Positions 8,513 to 16,811 of a stretch of DNA of 64,000 nt are shown piece by piece (within the stretch, counting starts at the first letter, position 1; each line of letters opens with the position of its first letter). Both the position numbers and the translations under genes were made by a program. The stretch is from Microbacterium pseudoresistens (lineage in GTDB: Bacteria > Actinomycetota > Actinomycetes > Actinomycetales > Microbacteriaceae). Location of the stretch: the NCBI RefSeq assembly GCF_013409745.1, contig NZ_JACCBH010000001.1, forward strand, positions 1,984,001 to 2,048,000. Reading direction: 5' to 3'. The notes under the pieces are model-generated. The model ran no database searches, was not told where the DNA came from, and worked only from the letters and a program-made list of their open reading frames with translations.

Positions 8513-9703
8513 TCAGACGAGCTGGAAGTGCACCCACTTCTGCCCTTCAGCGAGGCCCGCCAGTTGGCGTCCCGCCGACTGCAGGATCATCGGCGAGGAG
8601 GAGATGTGCTGGGTCCCGCCGTGCACATCGCGGTAGATCCTCTGGAGGGTGCCGCTGCGCAGCGCGGTTGTTCCGCCGCTGCGGAAGACGAATCCGGCGA
8701 TGCGGTCCATCACCTCTGTGACGTTGCACAGGGCGGCGCGGTTGAGGGTCTCCAGTCGGATGCCCATGGGCTCTCCCGCGGAGAGCTTCTCCTCGATCTC
8801 CTCCCACGTCGAGTAGAGCAACGCGTGCGCGGAGCGCAGCTGCATCTCGGCCTCGGCGAACTGCTCGTGGAAGCTCGTGCTGTCGGCGAGGCTGCCGGGG
8901 CGTCCGGCGCGGTCGCGCACGAAGGCGGACAGCTCGTCCAGCAGGCGCCGGGCCACTCCGAGGCCCCAGGCCCCGTGGTTGATGCTGGCGAGGTTGCCGA
9001 TGCCGATGCGGAAGGTCCATCCACCGGTCACCGGTTCGGTGCTCAGCGTCGGGTAGCTGAACGACTCGCGCACGAAGACATCGGTCAGCGAGTAGTCGAT
9101 GCTCCCCGTACCGCGCAGGCCCAGTACGTCCCAGTTCTCGATGAAGTCGACCTCGTCGACCGGCACGATGAAGAACCGCGGCTGGCCCGTCTCGGTGTCG
9201 ACCGCGGCGGTGTGCAGATGGGTGGAGTGCTTGATACCCGAGGCGAACTGCCATTCGCCGGAGACCCGGTACCCACCCTCGACGGGAGCGGCCTTGCCAG
9301 GGCGCGTGCCCTGGCCAGCGATACCCAGGCGCGGCGTGGCGAACAGCTCGGCGGCGGCGTCCTTCTCGAAGAAGGCTCCGGCGAGCCCGGTCGCCATCGC
9401 GATCGCCATCGTGACCCAGCCGGTCGACGGATCGGCGTACGCGAGGGTGCGGTAGATGTCCATCGCCTCGCGCGGCGTCGCCTCGGCCCCGCCGAGTTCG
9501 CGGGGCGTGACCGTGCCCATCGCGCCTGCCTGGAACAGCGCCTCCACGACCGGCTCGGCGATGCGGCCGTCGCGGTCGTTCTGCGCGCCGTGCTCGTCGA
9601 CCAGGTCGTGCAGTCCCTCGACGGCCTCCAGCACCTGCGCGGCAGCCTGCGCGGCAGATCGCGCCGTGCTCGGGCTGCTGATCGTGTCGGTCATCTCGCT
9701 CAT
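8513..9703 (-). CDS. Acyl-CoA-dehydrogenase-fold flavin monooxygenase, oxygenase component (HsaA-like)
   Basis: 396-aa protein of the acyl-CoA dehydrogenase fold, of the subgroup that works as the oxygenase of two-component (group D) flavin monooxygenases such as HsaA or p-hydroxyphenylacetate hydroxylase C2. Recognisable elements include ADPSTGWVTM, GQGTRPGKA, GYRVSGEWQFASGI and the C-terminal DVHGGTQHISSSP. There is no CoA-ligand or catalytic glutamate motif typical of true dehydrogenases. A strong AGGAG sits 6 nt before the ATG. A matching flavin reductase lies divergently at 10007. Being upstream of gentisate dioxygenase, it probably hydroxylates an aromatic substrate to feed gentisate. 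The substrate is unknown. Confidence 0.82.
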   Translation of the reverse strand: MSEMTDTISSPSTARSAAQAAAQVLEAVEGLHDLVDEHGAQNDRDGRIAEPVVEALFQAGAMGTVTPRELGGAEATPREAMDIYRTLAYADPSTGWVTMAIAMATGLAGAFFEKDAAAELFATPRLGIAGQGTRPGKAAPVEGGYRVSGEWQFASGIKHSTHLHTAAVDTETGQPRFFIVPVDEVDFIENWDVLGLRGTGSIDYSLTDVFVRESFSYPTLSTEPVTGGWTFRIGIGNLASINHGAWGLGVARRLLDELSAFVRDRAGRPGSLADSTSFHEQFAEAEMQLRSAHALLYSTWEEIEEKLSAGEPMGIRLETLNRAALCNVTEVMDRIAGFVFRSGGTTALRSGTLQRIYRDVHGGTQHISSSPMILQSAGRQLAGLAEGQKWVHFQLV

Positions 9704-10006
9704 GACATGCTCCTATGCTGTCGAAGTCTCATATCGCCGCCACCGCATCCATCGATCGGGCACGTCTTCTGCGGACGCGCGGGCGAACCATGGATGCGGG
9801 CTCGTCGAGCGAGACTATCCGCGGCTCCGTCGCCGCGGCCAGCGTTCGCTGATAGGCAAAAGCTCGTTCTGAGACCTGGAAGTTATGACCGGATCCGATC
9901 GCGCCGGGTGATCACAGACAGCCAACGGATATTGGAGAAAGAACGAGAACCGGCGTAGATCTGAAGGTGACGTCGACGACTGGATGCGTCGACGAGAGAG
10001 GTCACC
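9704..10006. promoter_or_regulatory. Divergent promoter region, monooxygenase / flavin reductase
   Basis: 303 nt without a gene, separating the oxygenase and reductase of the same predicted enzyme. It contains an inverted pair of 8-mers, CTCGTTCT at 9863-9870 and AGAACGAG at 9940-9947, separated by 69 nt, which could be operator half-sites for coordinated control. A TTATGA box at 9882-9887 and TATTGG near 9929 are the only AT-rich hexamers. No confident -10/-35 pair was found. Confidence 0.4.
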
Positions 10007-10564
10007 ATGGACACGATGACGAGGCCCCAGACGGGCATGCGCCAGATCGATCAGCGCCTGATCGATCAGCGCCAGATCGATCAGCGGGAGTTCCGCGCGG
10101 TCTGCGGAAGCTTCGTGACGGGGGTCACCGTGGTCACGGCCAGCTCTGCGAGCGGCTCGCACGGCAGCACGGTGAACTCCTTCACGTCCTTGAGCACGGA
10201 ACCGCCCCAGGTCGTCGTATGCCTGGCGAGGAATACTCAGACGCTGCGGCACGTGCGCGCGAGCGGTCGATTCGCCGTGAACATCCTCGCGGCGGGGCAG
10301 ACAGATGTCGCTCGCATCTTCGCCTCGAAGAGCCCGGACAAACTCGGCCAGGTCGGCTGGCACGTGGCCGAGAACGGAGCCCCGCTCCTGGATGGCGCCG
10401 TCTCCACCCTCGAGTGCGACGTCGCCACGATGCAGGAGGAGGCGACGCACATGCTCGTCATCGGACGCGTCACTGCCGTGCGGCACGATCAGGACGCCGC
10501 TCCGCTGGTGTTCTTCCGCAGCACGATCTCGGCCGGTGACAGCCTCCAGCACGGAGTGGGCTGA
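10007..10564 (+). CDS. Flavin reductase-like domain protein (monooxygenase reductase component)
   Basis: 185-aa flavin reductase of the split-barrel FMN-binding family, supplying reduced FMN/FAD to the oxygenase component encoded divergently. The core begins at FRAVCGSFVTGVTVVTA and includes the NSFTSLSTEPP flavin-binding loop and the DNxL/RFAVNILA-type strand. The first 30 residues hold three imperfect pentapeptide repeats (QIDQR, LIDQR, QIDQR) from a 15-bp tandem DNA repeat at 10041-10085; they are not part of the family core. GAGAGG lies about 6 nt before the ATG. The downstream alcohol dehydrogenase starts 6 nt after the stop, so these are co-transcribed. Confidence 0.88.
   Translation: MDTMTRPQTGMRQIDQRLIDQRQIDQREFRAVCGSFVTGVTVVTASSASGSHGSTVNSFTSLSTEPPQVVVCLARNTQTLRHVRASGRFAVNILAAGQTDVARIFASKSPDKLGQVGWHVAENGAPLLDGAVSTLECDVATMQEEATHMLVIGRVTAVRHDQDAAPLVFFRSTISAGDSLQHGVG
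10041..10085 (+). repeat. Three tandem 15-bp repeats inside the flavin reductase gene
   Basis: Units at 10041-10055, 10056-10070 and 10071-10085. Units 1 and 3 are identical (gccagatcgatcagc) and unit 2 differs at one base. Because 15 is a multiple of three, gain or loss of a unit by slippage would keep the frame and only change the length of the N-terminal extension. Confidence 0.9.
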
Positions 10565-10570
10565 TCACGC

Positions 10571-11572
10571 GTGCGAGCGCTCGTCTGGCACGGTCCCGGT
10601 CGGCAGCGACTGGATGAGGTCCCGCCCCCCGTAGCGGCCGACGGCGACGTGCTCATCGCCCCGGCGCTCGTCGGGATCTGCGGGTCCGACGTCAGCGCCC
10701 ACAAGGGCACGATGGGGATCGCGCAGCCCGGTGCGATCCGTGGGCATGAGTTCGCCGGCGTGGTCGTGGAGTCCCGCTTTCCGGGGCTGGAGGCGGGGGC
10801 GCGCGTGGCGGTCGACCCGGTCTGCCGGTGCGGATCGTGCCCGGCGTGCGCGCGCGGGCAGGACAGCGCCTGCCATCGGATCGAGATCATCGGCGTGCAC
10901 CGGCCCGGCGCCCTCGCCGACCTCGTCCGCGTTCCCGGAGCCCAGGCGCACCGCCTCCCCGATGACCTGGACTGGACGGCGGGCGCCTCGGCGGAGCCGC
11001 TGGCGCAGGCGGTGCACGACGTCGAGCTGGCCGCTCGCGGCGGGCGCGCGCTCGGCCGCTGCCTGGTGATCGGCGCCGGAGGCATCGGCGGGCGGATCGT
11101 GCAGGTGCTCGCACGACGCGCGGAGGGCGCGGGCGTGCATGCGCTGCACGTCGTGGATCCCGACGTGCGCCGGCATGCGCTGATGCGCGCGCGAGGCGCC
11201 GACGAGGTGCGCGCGGAGCCGGAGGAGGGGAGCGCATACGATACGGTCTTCGACGTCGTCGGCGCGCCGGCCACCCGCCGCTCGTCCCTCGCCGTCACCG
11301 CCCCGGGAGGAGTGGTCGTCGCCGTCGGCATGGCGGCGGACGAGGCCGCCGTCTCCTGGTTCGACCTCATCCGCCGTGAGCTCACCGTGGTGGGGGCCAA
11401 CACCTTCGGCGCCGCAGACTACGCCGCGGCGCTCGCCATCCTCGCCGGCATCGGCGCCGACGACGCCGAGCGGAGCACCGTCATCCCGCTCGAGGGCGCC
11501 GCGGCGGCGTTCGAGGAGCTGGCCGCGGGCCGCACCTCGCCGGGCCGGACCTTCATCGCCGTCACCGACTGA
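10571..11572 (+). CDS. Zinc-type medium-chain alcohol dehydrogenase
   Basis: MDR-family dehydrogenase, 333 aa. The catalytic-zinc site is readable as Cys37 (GICGSD), His and Glu in RGHEFAG, and the structural-zinc lobe as CRCGSCPACARGQDSAC. The nucleotide-binding loop is VIGAGGIGGRIV, slightly altered from GxGxxG. It oxidises an alcohol or polyol with NAD(P); related enzymes include threonine and sorbitol dehydrogenases. Start is GTG, six bases after the flavin reductase stop. It converges on the quinone-reductase-like gene with an 11-bp overlap of coding 3' ends. Its pathway role is unclear, though co-transcription with the flavin reductase suggests the same catabolic programme. Confidence 0.85.
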   Translation: MRALVWHGPGRQRLDEVPPPVAADGDVLIAPALVGICGSDVSAHKGTMGIAQPGAIRGHEFAGVVVESRFPGLEAGARVAVDPVCRCGSCPACARGQDSACHRIEIIGVHRPGALADLVRVPGAQAHRLPDDLDWTAGASAEPLAQAVHDVELAARGGRALGRCLVIGAGGIGGRIVQVLARRAEGAGVHALHVVDPDVRRHALMRARGADEVRAEPEEGSAYDTVFDVVGAPATRRSSLAVTAPGGVVVAVGMAADEAAVSWFDLIRRELTVVGANTFGAADYAAALAILAGIGADDAERSTVIPLEGAAAAFEELAAGRTSPGRTFIAVTD

Positions 11573-12593
11573 CGTCGATCAGCACCTTGCCCGTCGTCCC
11601 GCCCTCGACGGCCCGGTGGGCGTCCGGTGTCCGGTCCAGGGGGAAGCGGGTGAGGGGGAGCCCGGCATCGACTCCGACGGGGAGCGCTCCGCTCTCCAGC
11701 GCCGCGGTGATGTCCTCCGCGGCCGCGCGCAGCGCTCCGTCGCTGAGCGTGTACAGCAGGACGAACTGGTACCGGATGTTCCTGGTGAAGTGCGTCACGA
11801 CGTCGAGCGACAGCTCCCTGCCGCCCTCGGCGCCGTACGCGGAGACGAGGCCGTGGTCGGCGAGGACCGCGGCGTCCAGTGCGGCGTTGCGGGCGGGGCT
11901 CACCTCGACGACGATGTCGATCCCCGCCGGTGCGGCGTCCAGGATCCGAGCGGCGGCGTCGGGGTCGCCGTGATCGACTGCGGCGTGGGCTCCTGCCCGC
12001 CGAGCCAGCGCACGCTTCTCGGGCGTCGAGGCGGTCGCGACCACGACGTCCGCGTCCGCCCATCGGGCCAGTTGCACCGCGGCATGCCCGACCGCACCGG
12101 CGCCTCCTGCGACGAGCACGTTCCTGCCGGCCAGTGCACCGGGGAACAGGCGGCGGGGGCCGTGCTCGTGCATGGTGAGCGCGCGATGGGCCGTCACGGC
12201 CGGCACGCCCAGGCAGGCGCCGACATCGAAGCTCGCGGCGTCGGGCAGCGGGATCGCACGCGTGCTCGGCACGACCGTCGACTCCTGCGCCGTGCCGGTA
12301 CCTCGCCCGTACGCGCTCATCATGAGCCAGACACGATCGCCGACGGCCAGGTCGTCGACGCCCTCGCCGACGGCGTCGACGATGCCCGCGCCGTCCTGGT
12401 TCGGGACGACGTCGTGCTCCGGTTCGTGATCGGGTGCGGCGACGACCCCGTTCCGGCGCTTCCAGTCGGTCGGGTTCACCCCGGAGACGCGCACGCGCAC
12501 GCGGACCTCGCCCGGTCCTGGCTCGCGCTCCTCGCGGTCGACGAGGTGCAGGATGTCCGCGGGCCCTGTGCCGCTGTGGACGACGGCGCGCAT
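11562..12593 (-). CDS. NADPH:quinone reductase-like MDR oxidoreductase
   Basis: 343-aa medium-chain dehydrogenase/reductase of the zinc-free quinone-reductase/crotonase-reductase branch. It has SGVNPTDWKRRNG near the N-terminus and NAD(P)-binding VLVAGGAGAVGHAAVQLA around residues 140-157. No cysteine-rich zinc lobe is present. The ATG is chosen because it overlaps the upstream ThDP enzyme stop by one base (TGATG); the open frame upstream is just the other gene in another phase. It is the last gene of an operon that begins with an ABC substrate-binding lipoprotein, so it probably reduces an intermediate derived from the imported compound. Confidence 0.85.
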   Translation of the reverse strand: MRAVVHSGTGPADILHLVDREEREPGPGEVRVRVRVSGVNPTDWKRRNGVVAAPDHEPEHDVVPNQDGAGIVDAVGEGVDDLAVGDRVWLMMSAYGRGTGTAQESTVVPSTRAIPLPDAASFDVGACLGVPAVTAHRALTMHEHGPRRLFPGALAGRNVLVAGGAGAVGHAAVQLARWADADVVVATASTPEKRALARRAGAHAAVDHGDPDAAARILDAAPAGIDIVVEVSPARNAALDAAVLADHGLVSAYGAEGGRELSLDVVTHFTRNIRYQFVLLYTLSDGALRAAAEDITAALESGALPVGVDAGLPLTRFPLDRTPDAHRAVEGGTTGKVLIDVSR

Positions 12594-14236
12594 CAGGCGT
12601 GGTCGTAGATCGGCGAGCGCACGTCGCGCCCGATGTGACAGTCCAGTACGAGCGGCCCCGAGCGGTCCCAGCCCCGCAGAGCAGGACCGAGGTCGCCGAC
12701 CGTGCGGATGGCAGCACCCTGCGCCCCCATTCCGCGCGCGAGGGCGGCGAGATCCGCGTACCCGAAGATCGCCTGATCGCCCGGCACGCCCCAGTCGCCC
12801 ATATGGACGAGCTCGGAGCCGGCCGCACCGTCGTTCATGCACACGACGATCAGCGGTGTGCGCTCGCGCACGGCCGTCTCGAGATCGCCGAGGGTCATGT
12901 ACAGGCCGCAGTCGCCGATGAACAGCACCGACTGCACGTCCGGGTCGACGGTGGCGCTCGCGTAGGAAGCGGCCAGCGCACTGCCGACGGCCCCGAAATC
13001 GGGCAGCCAGACCAGGGAGCGCGGGGCACGGTGGGTGAGGTGGATCATCGGGAAGGCGCCGAAGTGGCCGTTGTCCACGATGATGCGCCGGGGCGTGGGG
13101 AGCACGTCGTCGAGGGCGAGGGAGAGCGCGCGCGGGTCGATGGCTCCTGGCCGGGATCGGTCGTCGTCCAGGCTCGGACGGGACACCGGCGCGACCGTGC
13201 GCGTCGGGGCGCCGACCGCATCCAGCGCCTCCCGCAGCGCTGCGACTCCCGAGGCGATGCCTCCCGAGTGCGTGATCACGCGCTCGGGGTCACCGTACGG
13301 CGCGGGGCCGCCGCGTGTGTTCTCGATGCGGACGACGACGCGTCCCGCGACGAAGGCTCCCGAGCGGGTCTGGAACGCGTTGAGCGAGGCGCCGATCGCG
13401 ATGATCGCATCGGACTCCTCCGCGATCCGCTCGGTCTCGGCGACGGAGAACCCTCCGAGCTGACCGATCGCGAGCGGATGCTGGCCCACGAGCCCCGACG
13501 CCGGGACCGAGGTCGCCACGGGGGCGCCGAGGCGCTCCGCGAGGGCGATGACCGCCGCTCCGGCGTCCGCGGCGACGGCGCCCAGGCCTGCCACGATCAG
13601 CGGCGAGCGTGCGGCGGCGAGCAGTCGCGCGCTCTCCTCGAACTCTGCGGCGGACGTGGTGCGCGCCGGGGCGGGCGGCGTCTCGCCGGTGTCCCGTGCC
13701 GGTTCTGCGACCCCGTCGAGCCGGTCCAGGCCCGCGGGCATGATGAAGGCGATCGTCTGCCGCTCCGCGCGGATGCGGTGCACGACCTCGCGCAGCTGGC
13801 GGGGCGCGTCGGTCCCCTCCGCACGCACGGAGGCGATGCCGAGCGGCTCGAGCAGGCTCTCCGGGCGCAGCGCCTGCACGCCGCCCGCGAACGGGAAGCG
13901 CTGCGGGTCGAGATTGGAGGAATCGCTCACGAGGAGCAGCACGGGAGAGCGTCCGCGCGACGCGGTGAGCAGCGCCGTGATCGCATTGGTGAAGCCAGGC
14001 CCCTGAGTGACCGTGCACCAGCCGATGCCGCCGGTCGCCCTTGCCTGCCCGTCCGCCGCGCCGACGGCCCCGTTCTCGTGCCGCAGGTGGTGGATCGCGA
14101 CACCGTGGTCGGTCGCGAGGTGATGGACGAGCCAGAGGTTTCCCGCGCCCATCAGCGTGAACAGGTCTCGGCAGCCCTCCTCGACCGCGACATCGGCCAG
14201 CTGCGCGGCGACCGACCGTGCGCCGATGTCCGTCAT
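12593..14236 (-). CDS. Thiamine-diphosphate-dependent enzyme, decarboxylase/acetolactate-synthase family
   Basis: 547-aa three-domain ThDP enzyme. The N-terminal Pyr domain carries the essential glutamate in HHLRHENGA, a central domain follows (about 195-330), and the C-terminal PP domain has the ThDP/Mg motif GDCGLYMTLGDLE ending in VCMND. The length and domain order match benzoylformate or phenylpyruvate decarboxylases and acetolactate-synthase-like proteins. Substrate residues cannot be assigned by eye. A 4-nt overlap (ATGA) with the ABC ATPase upstream and a 1-nt overlap with the reductase downstream show it is built into an uptake operon. A 2-oxo acid is therefore the natural guess for the imported compound or its first product. 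Confidence 0.86.
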   Translation of the reverse strand: MTDIGARSVAAQLADVAVEEGCRDLFTLMGAGNLWLVHHLATDHGVAIHHLRHENGAVGAADGQARATGGIGWCTVTQGPGFTNAITALLTASRGRSPVLLLVSDSSNLDPQRFPFAGGVQALRPESLLEPLGIASVRAEGTDAPRQLREVVHRIRAERQTIAFIMPAGLDRLDGVAEPARDTGETPPAPARTTSAAEFEESARLLAAARSPLIVAGLGAVAADAGAAVIALAERLGAPVATSVPASGLVGQHPLAIGQLGGFSVAETERIAEESDAIIAIGASLNAFQTRSGAFVAGRVVVRIENTRGGPAPYGDPERVITHSGGIASGVAALREALDAVGAPTRTVAPVSRPSLDDDRSRPGAIDPRALSLALDDVLPTPRRIIVDNGHFGAFPMIHLTHRAPRSLVWLPDFGAVGSALAASYASATVDPDVQSVLFIGDCGLYMTLGDLETAVRERTPLIVVCMNDGAAGSELVHMGDWGVPGDQAIFGYADLAALARGMGAQGAAIRTVGDLGPALRGWDRSGPLVLDCHIGRDVRSPIYDHA

Positions 14237-15069
14237 CCTTCGCTCGCCGCGTGCGGCATCACGAGGTCGAGGAGATGACGGCGAAGCTCCAGGAACTCGT
14301 CGCTGGAGCGCGTGACGACCTGATCGCGATCGCCGCCGAACGGCACCTCGACGACCTCGCGGACCCGGCTGGGCGAGCCGCTGAGCACGACGATGCGATC
14401 GGCCAGGTAGATCGCCTCATCGATGTCGTGGGTGACCAGGACGACAGTGATCCCCAGCTCACTGCGCACTCGCAGCACGAGATCCTCCAGGTCGAACCGG
14501 GTCTGCGCGTCCACGGAGGCGAAGGGCTCGTCCATGAGGAGCAGGTCGGGCCGATAGGAGAGCGCACGTGCGATCGCCACGCGCTGCTGCATCCCCCCGG
14601 AGAGCTGCCACGGGTACTGCTTCTCGACCTGGGCGAGCCCGACGCTGCCCAGGACCTCGCTGATGCGGGCGGTGCGCTCCGCTTTGGGAACGCCGCGGGC
14701 CGCGAGCGGCAGCCCGACGTTCTTGGCGTTGGTGAACCACGGATAGAGCGATCGACTGTAGTCCTGGAAGACGAGGCCGAGTTGCTCGGGCACGCTCGTG
14801 AGGGGCTTGCCCTCGAAGCTCAGCTCGCCGGCGCTGGGCTGGGCAAGGCCCGAGATGCAGCGCAGCAGCGTCGTCTTGCCGGCGCCGGAGGGGCCGACGA
14901 TGCAGACGAACTCCCCCTTGTCGACGGAGAAGGTGACGTCGTCGATGGCCATCTTGGCGGTCGGCTTGCCCTCGTTGTAGATCTTGCGCAGCCCGCGTAC
15001 GTCCAGCACCGTTCCGCCCTGGCGGGGTGCCTCGGTGCGGTCGGTCGCCTGCACGGTCGTGTCGGTCAT
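14233..15069 (-). CDS. ABC transporter ATP-binding protein, SsuB/TauB/NrtD family
   Basis: 278-aa ATPase of the importer encoded in this operon. Walker A GPSGAGKT at 59-66, signature LSGGMQ at 156-161 and Walker B LLLMDE at 176-181; FVTHDIDEA-type switch intact. The ATG at 15069 gives the N-terminus MTDTTVQ; the reading frame continues upstream only through the permease gene in another phase. It lies 23 nt after the permease stop and overlaps the ThDP enzyme gene by 4 nt. Clearly paralogous to the ATPase at 181-1023. Confidence 0.93.
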   Translation of the reverse strand: MTDTTVQATDRTEAPRQGGTVLDVRGLRKIYNEGKPTAKMAIDDVTFSVDKGEFVCIVGPSGAGKTTLLRCISGLAQPSAGELSFEGKPLTSVPEQLGLVFQDYSRSLYPWFTNAKNVGLPLAARGVPKAERTARISEVLGSVGLAQVEKQYPWQLSGGMQQRVAIARALSYRPDLLLMDEPFASVDAQTRFDLEDLVLRVRSELGITVVLVTHDIDEAIYLADRIVVLSGSPSRVREVVEVPFGGDRDQVVTRSSDEFLELRRHLLDLVMPHAASEG

Positions 15070-15092
15070 GAGTGCCTCCGGAAGGGATCGGG

Positions 15093-15962
15093 TCAGGATG
15101 CGCCGAGTGCGCGGGAGCGGTAGTACCACGACAGCGCCCGGCGCTCGATGAAGACGAACAGGTAGTTGAGGATCGTGCCGATGATGACGAGCATGATGAT
15201 GCCCGCCCACACGTTCAGGCTGGAGAAGACGATCTGTGCCTGCAGGATGAAGTAGCCGATGCCTTCCTTCGCCGCGACCATCTCGGTGACGACCATCAGG
15301 ATCAGGGAGACCTGCAGGCTGGCGCGGAGCCCCGCGGCGATCTGCGGCGAGGCGCCGCGGAACACCACGGTGAACAGCGTGCGCGCGGGGCTCAGGCGCA
15401 TCGCCTTGGCGGTGTCGAACTTCACCTGGTCGATCCCGCGCATCCCGTCGAGCGTGTTCAGCAGCGTCGGCCAGATGGCGCCGAAGGCGATGAGGGCGAC
15501 CTGGCGAGTCTGCCCGATGCCGAACAGCGCGATCATCGCGGGGAGCAGGGCGGGGGCGGGGAGCACGTACAGGAAGTAGATGATCGGGTTCGTGCCCTGG
15601 CGCAGGAACCGATAGCGCCACAGCAAAGTGCCGCCGATGATGCCGATCACCGCGCCGAGCGCATAGCCCAGCGCGAAGTTCTCGAGGCTCGAGAACACGT
15701 GATGCATCGCGTCGCCGATGATGAACTCCTTCCACCACTGCTCCAGGATGCGGCTCAGCGGCGGGAAGAACGGAGAGACGGAGGCGGCCGATGCGAACCA
15801 CCAGACGAGGAACAGGACGATCGGCAGCCATAGAGCGGTGGCGACTTCGCGGACGACGGCTCCGAACGACAGGCGTGGTCGCCGGCGTGCGGCGCCGGTC
15901 GTGAGGATCTGCTGCGTGTCGGGCTGGACCTGTTGACGGGTCCGGACGATCGTGTCGCTCAT
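15093..15962 (-). CDS. ABC transporter permease (SsuC/TauC type), second subunit
   Basis: 289-aa binding-protein-dependent permease with about six transmembrane helices after a cytoplasmic N-terminus of roughly 40 residues. The EAA-type cytoplasmic loop that contacts the ATPase is visible as MRGIDQVKFDTAKAM followed by RLSPARTLFTVVFRGASP. The ATG overlaps the upstream permease stop by 4 nt. Two different permeases plus one ATPase indicate a heterodimeric channel, less common in this family than a homodimer. Confidence 0.9.
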   Translation of the reverse strand: MSDTIVRTRQQVQPDTQQILTTGAARRRPRLSFGAVVREVATALWLPIVLFLVWWFASAASVSPFFPPLSRILEQWWKEFIIGDAMHHVFSSLENFALGYALGAVIGIIGGTLLWRYRFLRQGTNPIIYFLYVLPAPALLPAMIALFGIGQTRQVALIAFGAIWPTLLNTLDGMRGIDQVKFDTAKAMRLSPARTLFTVVFRGASPQIAAGLRASLQVSLILMVVTEMVAAKEGIGYFILQAQIVFSSLNVWAGIIMLVIIGTILNYLFVFIERRALSWYYRSRALGAS

Positions 15963-16771
15963 CGAGCCGGCCTTTCCTCGTTCGATGTGATGTTCCGCTG
16001 CGACTCGTGCCAATGCATCGCCTTGCGCTCGATGAGGAAGAACGCTCCGGTGAGGGCGAGGCCGAGCATCCCGGACATCAGGATGTAGGCGTACATGCGG
16101 GGATAGGTGGTCATCCCGCCGTTCTGTGCGAGCAGGATCTGACGTCCTATGCCGTCGGCGCCGGCGATGATCTCGGCGACGACCGCGAGGATCAGCGCCG
16201 AGGCGGAGGCGATGCGCAGTCCGGTGGCGATGTAGGGGGCGGCGCTGGGGACCGTCACGACCAGGAAGCGGCGGACGCCCCGCACGCCCAGCGCCTTGGC
16301 GGTGTCGAGCACCGTGGGATCCATGGATCGCACGCCGTAGATCACCTGGATGATCAGCGGCCAGAACACGCCGAAGGCCACCAGGAACACCTTCATATCG
16401 AGCGTGGATCCCAGCACGAGGGTGATCAGCGGCAGGATGGCGATCGCAGGGATGGCCTTGAACAGCTCGATGACGGTCGATGCGCTGCGGAACGCGAAGG
16501 TGCTGAAGGCGAGGGCGGAGCCGAGCACGAGTGCGGCCACGGAGGCGATCACCAGGCCCAGGAACCAGCCCTGCAGCGTGGCCCAGACCGCCAGCCAGCC
16601 CTTCGCCGAGGAGAACTCCTCGGCGAAGGCGACCATTGTCGAGGACATGGTCGGGAACTGGTCGGGCCGGAACACGCCGCCCGCGGTCAGCGCCTGCCAC
16701 AGCGCCAGGGCGATGACGACGGCGAGGACCGGCCAGAGCAGGTTCGATGCTCGGCGTGTGACGGGGTTCAT
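15959..16771 (-). CDS. ABC transporter permease (SsuC/TauC type), first subunit
   Basis: 270-aa permease with about six membrane spans. The ATPase-contact loop is MDPTVLDTAKALGVRGVRRF followed by VTVPSAAPYIATGLR. It follows the lipoprotein gene by 40 nt and overlaps the second permease by 4 nt. The two permeases are related but clearly distinct, so they probably form a heterodimer rather than being a recent duplication. Confidence 0.9.
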   Translation of the reverse strand: MNPVTRRASNLLWPVLAVVIALALWQALTAGGVFRPDQFPTMSSTMVAFAEEFSSAKGWLAVWATLQGWFLGLVIASVAALVLGSALAFSTFAFRSASTVIELFKAIPAIAILPLITLVLGSTLDMKVFLVAFGVFWPLIIQVIYGVRSMDPTVLDTAKALGVRGVRRFLVVTVPSAAPYIATGLRIASASALILAVVAEIIAGADGIGRQILLAQNGGMTTYPRMYAYILMSGMLGLALTGAFFLIERKAMHWHESQRNITSNEERPAR

Positions 16772-16811
16772 GGTGTCTCCAGTGGTCGCACTCGTGCGGA
16801 TGGGCTCTGCG

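Noticed and set aside
7382..9958. An 858-codon plus-strand open frame
   Set aside because: It runs antisense through gentisate dioxygenase and the flavin monooxygenase, which have clear family motifs; the plus-strand product is a His/Arg/Glu-rich shadow.
12434..14278. A 614-codon plus-strand open frame
   Set aside because: Antisense to the ThDP enzyme, whose catalytic motifs and overlaps with neighbours are convincing.
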